DNA of 64,000 nucleotides from Limnobaculum parvum (GTDB lineage: Bacteria > Pseudomonadota > Gammaproteobacteria > Enterobacterales > Enterobacteriaceae): contig NZ_CP029185.2 in the NCBI RefSeq assembly GCF_003096015.2, forward strand, positions 402,501 through 466,500, written 5' to 3'. Position 1 is the first letter of the stretch. Each line of letters opens with the position of its first letter. The notes under the pieces were generated by a model, which had not been told where the DNA came from, did not search any database, and saw only the letters and a program-made list of their open reading frames with translations. Shown in pieces: positions 1 through 10,736 of the stretch. The position numbers were made by a program, and so were the translations under genes.

Positions 1-1884
<1,884 letters not shown>

Positions 1885-2004
1885 ACAACACCGAAGGTGT
1901 TTTGATGAGAGAGACGAATTTAAATTTCAGCGAATGTTCAGGATTGGAATGGATGGTTGTGCGGGATAGCGATATCGTAGTGCAACGGTTCATGAAACGG
2001 AATA

Positions 2005-2124
2005 TGCCTGGCGGCGATAGCGCGGTGGTCCCACCTGACCCCATGCCGAACTCAGAAGTGAAACGCCGTAGCGCCGATGGTAGTGTGGGGCTTCCCCATG
2101 CGAGAGTAGGGAACTGCCAGGCTT
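2005..2124 (+). rRNA. rrf: 5S ribosomal RNA, first copy
   Basis: About 120 bases beginning tgcctggcggcgatagcgcg and ending gaactgccaggc, the standard enterobacterial 5S. It lies 120 bases after the 23S 3' end. It differs from the second copy at 2360 only near the two termini. There a C-G pair of the closing helix in this copy is T-A in the other, a compensatory change that keeps the helix. Confidence 0.97.
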
Positions 2125-2255
2125 TAAATTAGAAGTGTACAGTAAGTAGTAAACTACGTAAGAAAATAAATCTTGCGATGGTTAAGTGACAAAGTCATTT
2201 TAACTACTAGACTGTAGATTATTATCAGTTTTATATCTGATAAACCAGTTTTGGC

Positions 2256-2331
2256 GCTGATATGGCTCAGTTGGTAGAGCGCACCCTTGGTAAGGGTGAG
2301 GTCCCCAGTTCGACTCTGGGTATCAGCACCA
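2256..2331 (+). tRNA. thrV: tRNA-Thr (anticodon GGT)
   Basis: A 76-base cloverleaf with acceptor arms GCTGATA/TATCAGC and encoded CCA. The anticodon loop is TTGGTAA, giving anticodon GGT. It sits between two 5S genes, the arrangement of thrV in the E. coli rrnD operon, so it is most likely cotranscribed with the rRNAs and processed from that transcript. The symbol is given by this positional match. Confidence 0.97.
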
Positions 2332-2359
2332 CTTAATTATGTTAGACATAGAAAGAATT

Positions 2360-2479
2360 TGTCTGGCGGCGATAGCGCGGTGGTCCCACCTGACCCCATG
2401 CCGAACTCAGAAGTGAAACGCCGTAGCGCCGATGGTAGTGTGGGGCTTCCCCATGCGAGAGTAGGGAACTGCCAGACTT
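2360..2479 (+). rRNA. rrf: 5S ribosomal RNA, second copy
   Basis: Second full 5S gene, 28 bases after tRNA-Thr, beginning tgtctggcggcgatagcgcg and ending gaactgccagac. The internal sequence appears identical to the first copy by eye. The only differences seen are the paired T and A in the terminal helix. Confidence 0.96.
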
Positions 2480-2490
2480 TAATTAAGAGA

Positions 2491-2518
2491 AACCCTCAGT
2501 GAAAGCTGAGGGTTTTTT
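2491..2518 (+). terminator. rrn operon terminator
   Basis: A stem of AACCCTCAG (2491-2499) with CTGAGGGTT (2506-2514), tipped by a GAAA-type loop and followed by a T run. It lies 11 bases after the second 5S gene and is the expected intrinsic terminator of the rRNA operon. Confidence 0.9.
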
Positions 2519-2900
2519 ACTTTGGTGCTGATGCTGTTCGCTACTCAAGAGAGAGTAGGATAAAGCGGCGAAAAGGGTTTGAGCAACGTGCAACGTTGGC
2601 CCGAAGGGTGAATGACGGCGTCATTCATAAACTGCCAGATTTAATTAAGAGAAGCCCTTAGCGAAAGCTGAGGGCTTTTTGCTTTGGTGTTGATGCAGTT
2701 ACTCGAGAGTAGGATAAATCCGCGAAGGTAAATAACTTCGTTATTCATCAAAATCCGGACGTTAAATAAGAAGTGCTGTTCTTCAATTGGGTTCTTCTTG
2801 GCTTTGTCGTGTAGAAGTAGTCAGCGTAACGAATGAGCAGCGTGTCATGTTGTTCAGAAGGGTGTGGCACTTAAGTCATCCGTAAACGGGTAAGCGCCAA
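2519..2900 (+). repeat. Degenerate 5S-tail/terminator duplications and structured repeats
   Basis: No gene is seen here. The stretch repeats a motif in decaying form: tttggtg(c/t)tgatgc, then gagagtaggataaa, then a hairpin pair, then a 5S-like tail. At 2575-2636 the tail (aaactgccagattt) is followed by a second terminator at 2652-2680. The segment 2575-2636 (caacgt-gca-acgttg, ggcccgaagggtgaa, gaatgac-ggc-gtcattc, ataaactgcc) matches the core of the repeats at 51760-51920 and 56893-57052. Weaker copies are at about 2720-2758 (aataac-ttc-gttatt) and 2834-2890. It looks like serial duplication and decay of the rrn 3' end. Confidence 0.6.
2652..2680 (+). terminator. Second, duplicated rrn terminator
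   Basis: A stem of 11 pairs (2652-2662 with 2667-2677, one G-T pair) capped by GAAA and followed by T residues. Its flanks (attaagaga before it, ctttggtgttgatgc after it) match the flanks of the terminator at 2491, showing that it arose by duplication. It could act as a backup stop for rRNA transcription. Confidence 0.75.
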
Positions 2901-3162
2901 AGCAAAATTATTAAGCACTTTCCCGCTAATTCATACCACTATCAAATATTGAACCGTAAAGCGAATACAGAGAATATATCAGGCATATTGATATCTGATG
3001 AAGATCTAAATAAGCACTGCGCTATGGTCGATTTAGGAGGGATTCAAAGCTAACTGGTATGTGTGGAATGTTTCAGATCTATTGATAAGCGATTTGCTTA
3101 TCATTGCTGTATCAATAAATTGTCTATGGTGAATAACTCAAAAAAGATGGGGAAAATAATAA

Positions 3163-3192
3163 TAAAAAAACCCGCCATAAATTAGCGGGTTT
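3163..3192 (-). terminator. aqpZ terminator
   Basis: An inverted repeat AAACCCGC(C)/(G)GCGGGTTT, with a run of seven A on the + strand that reads as a T tract on the minus strand. It lies just after the aqpZ stop codon. Confidence 0.85.
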
Positions 3193-3211
3193 AGCATTAA
3201 TCAAGTCGTAC

Positions 3212-3913
3212 TTAGTCTGCTTTTTTACATTCCAGCAGGCCACGGTAGATCAGGCCACCAACAATACCACCAATGATAGGTACCAGCCAGAAAATCCACA
3301 GTTGCTCTAATGCCCAGCCGCCTTGGAAAATTGCAACGCCAGTACTACGCGCTGGGTTAACGGAGGTATTAGTTACAGGAATACTGATTAAGTGAATCAG
3401 CGTTAAGGCCAGACCAATCGCAATAGGAGCGAATCCCGCAGGAGCGCGTTTATCCGTTGCACCATGGATGATGATCAGGAAGAATGCGGTTAATACGAAT
3501 TCAGCAGCAATAGCCGCCTGCAGAGAGAAGCCACCAGGAGAATGTTCGCCATAACCGTTAGAAGCGAATCCACCGGCGCTAGCATCGAAGCCTGCTTTAC
3601 CACTGGCAATCAGGTATAGCACCGCACCAGCAGCAATACCGCCAATAACTTGTGTAATGATGTATGGAACAACGTCTTTAGCAGGAAAACGACCACCTGC
3701 AAATAAGCCAAGCGTTACTGCTGGGTTGAAATGCCCACCAGAAATATGGCCGACAGCATAAGCCATGGTTAATACGGTAAGACCGAATGCCAGTGCTACA
3801 CCCGCAAAGCCAATGCCTAAGCCGGGAAACGCAGCAGCTAAAACAGCACTACCACAACCACCGAAGACTAGCCAAAAAGTACCAAAGAACTCAGCTGAGA
3901 GTTTTCTTAACAT
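3212..3913 (-). CDS. aqpZ: Aquaporin Z
   Basis: Inner-membrane water channel of the MIP family, 233 residues from the ATG at 3913 (E. coli AqpZ is 231). An upstream in-frame ATG at 3985 would add 24 residues without family support, whereas the 3913 start has AAGGAAA about 9 bases upstream. Both hallmark half-helix motifs are present: HFNPAVT (NPA at residues 63-65) and SVNPARS near residue 187. Phe43, the His before the second motif and the Arg of NPAR fit the narrow water-selective filter of AqpZ rather than a glycerol facilitator. Six membrane segments are expected. It is monocistronic, with its own terminator. Confidence 0.95.
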   Translation of the reverse strand: MLRKLSAEFFGTFWLVFGGCGSAVLAAAFPGLGIGFAGVALAFGLTVLTMAYAVGHISGGHFNPAVTLGLFAGGRFPAKDVVPYIITQVIGGIAAGAVLYLIASGKAGFDASAGGFASNGYGEHSPGGFSLQAAIAAEFVLTAFFLIIIHGATDKRAPAGFAPIAIGLALTLIHLISIPVTNTSVNPARSTGVAIFQGGWALEQLWIFWLVPIIGGIVGGLIYRGLLECKKAD

Positions 3914-4448
3914 GATGTAATTTTCCTTAAAAAGATAAATAGGCATACTAACAATTAGTATGGCTACCCTATGAATATAGTCCATTACGACTGACGGGCC
4001 AGAGTGTATACCGAGCAGTGCTTTTTATTCAAATGTGCGATATTAGTCACACAAGAAGCGTTGCTCGCAACACCTCAAGATTGCATCAATATAATTTATT
4101 GATATTTAATATTTTTTTATACCTCATTGTTATAATGAGACTATGCGTTCATTATCCTTATACATTTTTTTGATTTTATGCGATTGTTTATATCGTTTTA
4201 ATCTATAATTTAGTATTTATAATTATTATTAGTTTCTATACGGTAGTATTTAGTGCGAATATATTTAATATGAAGTAGTTATTACTTGCCAATGAGTTGT
4301 TTTTAAGGGGTAAAACCAAACACAGTATCCTAAATGTAAAGGAAATAAGTAGTAACTGGCGATGCTGGATAATCTAATTCCGTATTAAACCTATAAGAGT
4401 TGCTGTGGAGATTGTCTGGAGATCTCTGGTTTGCCATCAGATAACATT
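3914..4448. other. AT-rich intergenic region
   Basis: This stretch lies upstream of aqpZ and downstream of the acetate operon, both on the minus strand. It is strongly AT-rich, with short poly-A/T runs, and should contain the aqpZ promoter. I see no convincing ORF, RNA gene or repeat in it. Confidence 0.5.
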
Positions 4449-4469
4449 AAAGGCGCCATCGGCGCCTTT
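4449..4469 (-). terminator. acs-yjcH-actP operon terminator
   Basis: A GC-rich perfect hairpin, AAAGGCGCC-atc-GGCGCCTTT, about 20 bases beyond the actP stop codon. The T tract on the minus strand is short (ttt aat), so efficiency is uncertain. Confidence 0.65.
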
Positions 4470-4489
4470 AAGAGAGCTAACCTTCATCA

Positions 4490-6145
4490 TTAATGGGATA
4501 CGCTACTCGATGCACCATAACCCGTTTGTGAACGAATAGATTGAGAGTAGAACAATTCTCTTTCTTGAGTCGCATTTTCAGATGTATCAGTGATGGAGAA
4601 GAACCAAGTTCCCATGAAAGCAATTATCATGGAGAACAATGCTGGGTATTCATAAGGGTAGATGGCTTTTTCATGCCCCAGAATTTGTACCCAGATAGTA
4701 GGGCCGAGGATCATTAGTCCTACCGCGCTGAGCAACCCCAACCAACCTCCAATCATAGCTCCTCGTGTGGTTAGTTTTTTCCAATACATTGACAGAATAA
4801 TGATAGGGAAGTTACAACTTGCCGCGATAGAGAAAGCTAGACCGACCATGAAAGCGATGTTTTGCTTTTCAAATAGAATGCCCAACCCGATGGCCACAAA
4901 CCCTAAGACTACAGTGGTTATTTTTGATACTTTCAGCTCATCTCGTTCAGTCGCCTGACCTTGCTTGATAACATTAGCATACAGGTCGTGAGAAACTGCG
5001 GAGGCACCAGCCAGAGTTAAACCCGCTACCACAGCAAGAATAGTGGCAAACGCAACGGCAGAGATAAATCCAAGGAAGAAACTGCCTCCAACGGCATTAG
5101 CAAGGTGTATTGCAGCCATGTTTGTTCCACCGAGAAGGGCACCCGCCGCATCTTTAAACGCAGGGTTTCCACCTACAAGGAAGATAGCCCCAAACCCGAT
5201 AATAAAGGTCAGGATATAGAAATAACCAATAAAGCCTGTGGCATAAAATACGCTTTTGCGTGCTTCCTTTGCATCATTCACGGTAAAAAATCGCATGATG
5301 ATATGTGGTAATCCGGCAGTACCAAACATCAATGCTAAACCTAATGAGAGCGCTGAGATCGGATCGGAAACTAATCCACCCGGACTCATAATAGCAGCGC
5401 CTTTCGGGCTGGTTTTAATTGCCTGAACGAAGAGTTCATTAAAATTGAAGTTAACGGATTTCATCACCATGATGGCCATAAAACTGGCACCGGCAAGTAA
5501 TAATACCGCTTTGATGATTTGTACCCATGTAGTCGCTAACATGCCGCCAAACAACACGTACATCACCATCAGAATCCCTACTAGGACTACTGCAACGTGG
5601 TAGTTCAGACCAAACAGTAACTGAATTAGCTTGCCGGCCCCTACCATTTGGGCAATCAGATACAGAGCAACTACTACCAGTGAACCACAGGCCGATAAGG
5701 TACGGATCTGTTTTTGTCCCAGACGGTATGATGCGACATCGGCAAATGTATATTTGCCTAGGTTACGCAAGCGTTCGGCTATCAGAAACAGAATAATCGG
5801 CCAGCCGATTAAGAACCCGATAGAGTAAATCAGGCCATCGTAACCGGAGGTATAAACTAATGCGGAGATACCAAGGAAAGACGCGGCAGACATAAAGTCA
5901 CCGGCAATAGCTAAACCATTTTGTAGGCCAGTTATTTTGCCTCCCGCTGTATAGTAGTCGGAGCGGGAGCGTGTCCGTTTGGAGGCCCAGTAAGTAATAT
6001 ATAAGGTTAACCCAACAAACAGGATAAACATGACGATAGCTTCAATATTGAGCGGCTGGCGTTTGACCGCGCCACCAATGGTATCAGCAAAAACCTGCGG
6101 GGTGGCTGCCAGTATCGGTAAGGCAGAGAGAAAACGAATTTTCAT
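4490..6145 (-). CDS. actP: Acetate/glycolate:cation symporter ActP
   Basis: Sodium:solute symporter family permease that imports acetate and glycolate, 551 residues (E. coli ActP 549). It has an N-terminal signal-like segment and about 13 further membrane spans. Stretches such as SRSDYYTAGG (residues about 59-68), the conserved GISALVYTSGYDGLIYS region and a polar tail ending in SQTGYG are close to E. coli ActP. Its start overlaps the yjcH stop by 4 bases (ATGA), indicating translational coupling. Last gene of the acs operon: ActP brings acetate in and Acs activates it. Confidence 0.96.
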   Translation of the reverse strand: MKIRFLSALPILAATPQVFADTIGGAVKRQPLNIEAIVMFILFVGLTLYITYWASKRTRSRSDYYTAGGKITGLQNGLAIAGDFMSAASFLGISALVYTSGYDGLIYSIGFLIGWPIILFLIAERLRNLGKYTFADVASYRLGQKQIRTLSACGSLVVVALYLIAQMVGAGKLIQLLFGLNYHVAVVLVGILMVMYVLFGGMLATTWVQIIKAVLLLAGASFMAIMVMKSVNFNFNELFVQAIKTSPKGAAIMSPGGLVSDPISALSLGLALMFGTAGLPHIIMRFFTVNDAKEARKSVFYATGFIGYFYILTFIIGFGAIFLVGGNPAFKDAAGALLGGTNMAAIHLANAVGGSFFLGFISAVAFATILAVVAGLTLAGASAVSHDLYANVIKQGQATERDELKVSKITTVVLGFVAIGLGILFEKQNIAFMVGLAFSIAASCNFPIIILSMYWKKLTTRGAMIGGWLGLLSAVGLMILGPTIWVQILGHEKAIYPYEYPALFSMIIAFMGTWFFSITDTSENATQERELFYSQSIRSQTGYGASSSVSH

Positions 6146-6453
6146 TGGTGTGCCTCATTCAAAATTTGTGCATTGAGTTCATCAAACTCTCTGTTCGCGC
6201 GATAGACATAGATTCCAGTTAAAATAAACGAGGCAAGGATCAGACCAATGCCAATTGGAATGCCGCGGGTAATACTGATACCTTCTGAAACAGGCGTACC
6301 CAACCATTGAGGCTCAAAAGCGATCAGTAGAATGAAGCTGACATACATGGCTAATGTAATAAACGAGAGCGTCCAGGCAAATATGTCCCGTTTGCGCACC
6401 AGATCTTTGAAGCGTGGGTTATTTTCAATCCGTTGATAAATATGGTCATTCAT
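6142..6453 (-). CDS. yjcH: DUF485 inner-membrane protein YjcH
   Basis: A small membrane protein of 103 residues with two predicted spans (about 26-46 and 64-86), the DUF485 family. It almost always sits between acs and actP, as it does here. The polar N-terminus includes NPRFKDLVRKRD, typical of the family. It overlaps actP by 4 bases and lies 54 bases after acs. Its biochemical role is not established; a helper role for ActP is an inference from constant linkage. Confidence 0.94.
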   Translation of the reverse strand: MNDHIYQRIENNPRFKDLVRKRDIFAWTLSFITLAMYVSFILLIAFEPQWLGTPVSEGISITRGIPIGIGLILASFILTGIYVYRANREFDELNAQILNEAHQ

Positions 6454-6507
6454 CAGATCGTCTCCTGTGAGATAAAGATTGAATATTGCCGCGTAAGGCG
6501 GTGTAGG

Positions 6508-8466
6508 TTATGAGGCTGCTTTCATTAACTCTTTTTCCTGCAATAGCTTCTCAACTACACCTGGATCGGCCAGGGTAGAGGTATCTCCCAGATTGCTGGT
6601 ATCGCCATCAGCGATTTTCCGTAGAATGCGCCGCATAATTTTACCCGAACGCGTTTTAGGAAGGGTTTGGGTCCAGTGTAAGATATCGGGTGTGGCTATT
6701 GGTCCAATTTCTTTACGTACCCATTTAATAACATCGTCATAAAGTTCATCGCTGGGCACCTCGCCGTAATTCAGCGTGATATAGGCATAAATAGCCTGTC
6801 CTTTAATGTAGTGAGGGATACCGACTACCGCGGCTTCGGCAATTTTAGGGTGAGCAACCAGCGCCGATTCGATTTCCGCCGTTCCCAGACGATGTCCTGA
6901 TACGTTCAGAACATCATCGACTCGGCCAGTTATCCAGTAATATCCATCTTCATCACGACGAGCACCGTCTCCACTGAAGTAGAAACCTTTGAATGAGGCA
7001 AAGTAAGTCTGTTCGAATCGGTCATGGTCACCATAAAGTGTACGGGCTTGGCCGGGCCATGAATCGGTTATCACGAGATTGCCTTCACAGGCATGACTTA
7101 ACAGGTTCCCATCATTATCGACTAATGCAGGTTTGACGCCGAAGAAAGGCAATGTAGCGGAACCTGCTTTTAGCTCCGTTGCGCCAGGAAGGGGTGTTAA
7201 CATAAAACCGCCGGTTTCTGTTTGCCACCACGTATCAACAATCGGACATTTTCCGTTACCAATCGTGTAGTAATACCACTCCCAAGCTTCCGGGTTGATG
7301 GGTTCACCAACACTGCCCATGATTCTCAGGGAGCGGCGTGTGGTATCCGTAATAGCCAGATTACCTTGTGCCATCAGAGAGCGAATGGCTGTAGGAGCGG
7401 TATACAGAATATTGACCTGATATTTATCTATCAGCTGTGACATACGGTTAGGGCCGGGATGGGTTAATAATCCTTCAAAAAAGAGCGTTGTGGCCCCATT
7501 ACACAGTGGCCCATATAGCGCATAGCTATGGCCTGTGACCCAGCCCATATCGGCTGTACACCAATATATTTCGCCATCATGGTAATCAAATACATATTTG
7601 AAGGTTAGGGCTGCATAGACCAAATAACCACCAGTGGTATGTAGCACGCCTTTTGGTTTGCCAGTTGAGCCCGAAGTGTAGAGAATGAATAGTGGACTTT
7701 CAGCTGGAAGTTCTACCGGAGCACATTCATCACTTGCTGCATCGACCAGTTCATGCCACCACTGGTCATGATTCGGTTTCCAGTTGATGGTATTACCGGT
7801 TCGTCTGAAAACAATGGTGTGTTCAACGCTATTCACGTTAGGATTAGCTAACGCATCATCGATATTCTTTTTCAGCGGGATGGTTTTGCCTGCTCGTAAT
7901 CCTTCATCAGCGGTAATCACCAGACGAGAACTGGAATCGATAATACGTCCGGCAATGGCTTCAGGAGAAAAACCAGCAAAGATAACGGAATGGATCAGTC
8001 CTAGGCGAGCACAGGCCAGCATAGCGATAGCGGTTTCCGGTACCATTGGCATATAAATCGCGACTACGTCACCCTGCTTCATGCCCAGTGATTTAAGTAC
8101 ATTGGCAAATTTGCATACCCGGTGATAGAGCTGACGATAAGTAATTTTTTGCGTTTCACTGCCGTCATCACTTTCCCAGATAATTGCCGTTTGGTCACCA
8201 CGGGTTTCCAGATGACGATCTAAGCAGTTAGCTGACAGATTTAGCGTTCCGTCTTCAAACCAACGAATATCAATATTGCTAGGGGAAAATGACGTATTTT
8301 TAACCTTGGTATAAGGTTTCATCCAATCAATAATTTTCCCCTGTGTACCCCAAAACGTGTCAGGATCTTCTACTGACTGCTGATACATAGCCTGATATTG
8401 CTGTTTATTGATCAGCGCGTTTTCTGCTATAGCAGCAGGAACGGGATGTTTATGAACAGTGCTCAT
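6508..8466 (-). CDS. acs: Acetyl-CoA synthetase (AMP-forming)
   Basis: Converts acetate, ATP and CoA to acetyl-CoA, AMP and PPi, the high-affinity acetate-scavenging route. From the ATG at 8466 it has 652 residues, exactly the E. coli length; AAGGGG lies 6 bases upstream. A longer in-frame start at 8493 adds nine residues and has no family support. The adenylate-forming P-loop (YTSGSTGKPKG) is present near residue 265. The C-terminal RSGKIMRR carries the catalytic lysine (about 609) that protein acetylation silences in this family. First gene of acs-yjcH-actP. In E. coli the operon depends on CRP; I could not identify a convincing CRP site here. Confidence 0.97.
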   Translation of the reverse strand: MSTVHKHPVPAAIAENALINKQQYQAMYQQSVEDPDTFWGTQGKIIDWMKPYTKVKNTSFSPSNIDIRWFEDGTLNLSANCLDRHLETRGDQTAIIWESDDGSETQKITYRQLYHRVCKFANVLKSLGMKQGDVVAIYMPMVPETAIAMLACARLGLIHSVIFAGFSPEAIAGRIIDSSSRLVITADEGLRAGKTIPLKKNIDDALANPNVNSVEHTIVFRRTGNTINWKPNHDQWWHELVDAASDECAPVELPAESPLFILYTSGSTGKPKGVLHTTGGYLVYAALTFKYVFDYHDGEIYWCTADMGWVTGHSYALYGPLCNGATTLFFEGLLTHPGPNRMSQLIDKYQVNILYTAPTAIRSLMAQGNLAITDTTRRSLRIMGSVGEPINPEAWEWYYYTIGNGKCPIVDTWWQTETGGFMLTPLPGATELKAGSATLPFFGVKPALVDNDGNLLSHACEGNLVITDSWPGQARTLYGDHDRFEQTYFASFKGFYFSGDGARRDEDGYYWITGRVDDVLNVSGHRLGTAEIESALVAHPKIAEAAVVGIPHYIKGQAIYAYITLNYGEVPSDELYDDVIKWVRKEIGPIATPDILHWTQTLPKTRSGKIMRRILRKIADGDTSNLGDTSTLADPGVVEKLLQEKELMKAAS

Positions 8467-9311
8467 TATTGACCCCTTTATTTTTGTTAACATAATGTAA
8501 TTTAGTTGTTATGCAAACGTTTCGCACATTTTATGTTTGTTTTTTGGGCGGAGGATCACGCTTCATTACAGTGGATAATGATGGGTAGGTATAAAATAGC
8601 TTTAAAAGACAAATGAATAGGCTGATATGAATATAATTACAGTTATTTATTCTGATAGGTTAAAATTGAACACTATTTCGATGCGCCAAAAAAAGGAATG
8701 GTGGGAGGATAAAAATCAGCCGGAATAGTTTTAGTGTAAAAAGGTGGTTGAATATAAAGTAGCCTGATGACATATCAATTCAGTAAAAAACACACTTTTC
8801 TCCCCACTTTTATCTCCATGTTGACCATTAGCTGTAAAAATCGGAACTAATATACCGATAATGCGACTTATTGCGTTTCTACCACGTTCATCTTGTCATA
8901 CTTATCATGAGTTATTATTCCTTGGTGATTTCTATTATAATATATAAATATCAAATAATTAGATTGGTATTTGTTTAGGAAAAGTATATTAAATACACTT
9001 CATAAAACCACGAAAATAGTGGTAAACCGCTCTTCTTTTTTTGCAATTAACAATGCTATCTTGTGGGTTTTATTCCAGTTAATTCATCTGTATTTCAGTG
9101 TTTATGTAAAGAAAAATGTAATTTTCCTATATAAGATGCTAAAAAGAGCGTCTGTATTTTTTCCATGGTACTTTCTGACCATAAAACTAAGGGAGTGTTG
9201 ATATTCTAGCGGGGTATTATCTGTTTGAAGACCCGCATAAAAATAATGAAAAGCCTTACTTAAGGCGAGCCTGTAAGCAGGCATTTAACAAGATTGAAGG
9301 ATTTTTGATAT
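8467..9311. other. Divergent acs/gltP intergenic region, no gene recognised
   Basis: About 845 AT-rich bases between acs (minus) and gltP (plus). It must hold both promoters. In E. coli the nrfABCDEFG nitrite-reductase operon lies between acs and gltP; nothing resembling it remains here. Short ORFs (8971-9201 plus, 9102-9284 minus) overlap one another and have low-complexity, unconvincing products. The palindrome-like gcaaacgtttcgc near 8513 is a poor CRP match. Confidence 0.5.
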
Positions 9312-10613
9312 ATGAAAGGTTTTAAAATTACTTTGGCCTGGCAGATTTTGATTGCTCTGGTACTTGGGATCATTGTTGGTTCGCTGATGCATGGCGGGGA
9401 ATCAACCGATTGGTTAGTTGTGAACATCTTCAAACCGGCTGGCGACATTTTTATTCGTCTGATTAAGATGATAGTGGTACCCATTGTGGTATCAACATTG
9501 GTGGTCGGTATTGCCGGTGTCGGCGATGCTAAAAAGTTGGGCCGCATCGGGCTGAAAACCATTATTTATTTTGAGATTATCACCACCGTAGCCATTGTTA
9601 TTGGTTTGGTGGCGGCTAATGTTTTTCAACCCGGTCACGGTATTGATATGTCCCAACTGCATGCGGTGGATATATCCCAATATAAGGCAACTACGGCAGA
9701 AGTGCAGGGCGGGACGCATAGTTTAGTCATCACGATTATGTCGTTAATTCCAACCAATATCTTCAAAGCATTAGCATCAGGCGAGATGCTACCGATCATT
9801 TTCTTCTCTGTGCTGTTTGGATTAGGGCTGTCGTCACTGCCTAAAGAGACACGGGCACCTTTACTGAACGTGTTCAGATCGATGTCTGAAACTATGTTCA
9901 GAGTGACCCATATGATTATGCGTTATGCACCTGTTGGTGTGTTTGCATTGATCTCAGTGACTGTTGCAACCTTTGGTTTCTCTTCATTAATTCCATTAGT
10001 GAAGCTTGTTGCGCTGGTTTATGGCGCGATTATTTTCTTTGCATTAGTCGTTCTGGGTACAGTAGCGCGCATATGTGGTTTACGTATCTGGACTTTAATC
10101 CGCATTCTGAAAGATGAGCTAATTTTGGCCTATTCGACCGCCAGCTCAGAAACAGTATTGCCGAGAATTATCGAAAAGATGGAAGCCTATGGGGCACCTA
10201 AAGCCATTACCGGCTTTGTCGTTCCTACCGGTTATTCTTTTAATTTGGATGGCTCAACGCTCTATCAAAGTATTGCGGCTATCTTTATCGCGCAACTCTA
10301 TGGCATTGAGCTGTCGTTGATGCAGGAGGTTACGCTGGTATTAACGCTGATGGTGACCTCTAAAGGCATTGCCGGTGTGCCTGGTGTATCCTTTGTGGTG
10401 TTACTGGCAACATTAGGTAGCGTAGGTATCCCTCTGGATGGCCTGATGTTTATCGCGGGAGTGGACCGTATCATGGATATGGCGCGTACTGCACTGAACG
10501 TTGTAGGTAATGCGCTGGCTGTGCTGGTTATTGCTAAGTGGGAAAGGCAGTTTGATAAAGATAAAGCGCGGGCTTATGAAGAAGAGATTTTTGGTAAGAC
10601 AAAAATGGCCTGA
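9312..10613 (+). CDS. gltP: Glutamate/aspartate:proton symporter GltP
   Basis: A secondary carrier for L-glutamate and L-aspartate of the dicarboxylate/amino acid:cation symporter (DAACS) family, 433 residues (E. coli GltP 437). It has eight membrane helices and two re-entrant loops. The serine-rich loop motif STASSETVLPR is at about residues 276-286, and the substrate-binding stretch PTGYSFNLDGSTLYQS follows near 305-320. AGGA precedes the ATG by about 10 bases. It stands alone, closed by a good terminator. Its place beside acs is the E. coli order minus the nrf operon. Confidence 0.95.
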   Translation: MKGFKITLAWQILIALVLGIIVGSLMHGGESTDWLVVNIFKPAGDIFIRLIKMIVVPIVVSTLVVGIAGVGDAKKLGRIGLKTIIYFEIITTVAIVIGLVAANVFQPGHGIDMSQLHAVDISQYKATTAEVQGGTHSLVITIMSLIPTNIFKALASGEMLPIIFFSVLFGLGLSSLPKETRAPLLNVFRSMSETMFRVTHMIMRYAPVGVFALISVTVATFGFSSLIPLVKLVALVYGAIIFFALVVLGTVARICGLRIWTLIRILKDELILAYSTASSETVLPRIIEKMEAYGAPKAITGFVVPTGYSFNLDGSTLYQSIAAIFIAQLYGIELSLMQEVTLVLTLMVTSKGIAGVPGVSFVVLLATLGSVGIPLDGLMFIAGVDRIMDMARTALNVVGNALAVLVIAKWERQFDKDKARAYEEEIFGKTKMA

Positions 10614-10633
10614 TAGCTCTTTTTTATAGTGAG

Positions 10634-10658
10634 ACAGCCACCTTAGGGTGGCTGTTTT
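10634..10658 (+). terminator. gltP terminator
   Basis: Perfect 9-bp stem ACAGCCACC (10634-10642), loop ttag, GGTGGCTGT (10647-10655), then TTT. The convergent diguanylate cyclase gene ends at 10737, so the hairpin may serve both strands. Confidence 0.85.
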
Positions 10659-10736
10659 GTTGATAAAACCGCTCAAGCTAATGAATCAAGCCATTACGGT
10701 GTAGTCACTTTCCAGAACGCTTGGCATTTGGTGTGC

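Noticed and set aside
1902..2502. Open frames at 1902-2132 and 2287-2502 sharing a C-terminal sequence
   Set aside because: They are translations of the two 5S rRNA genes and of tRNA-Thr; the shared protein sequence is just the duplicated 5S.
8505..8530. Possible CRP site upstream of acs
   Set aside because: The palindrome-like gcaaacgtttcgc matches the CRP halves poorly and looks as much like a LacI-family site; not strong enough to annotate.
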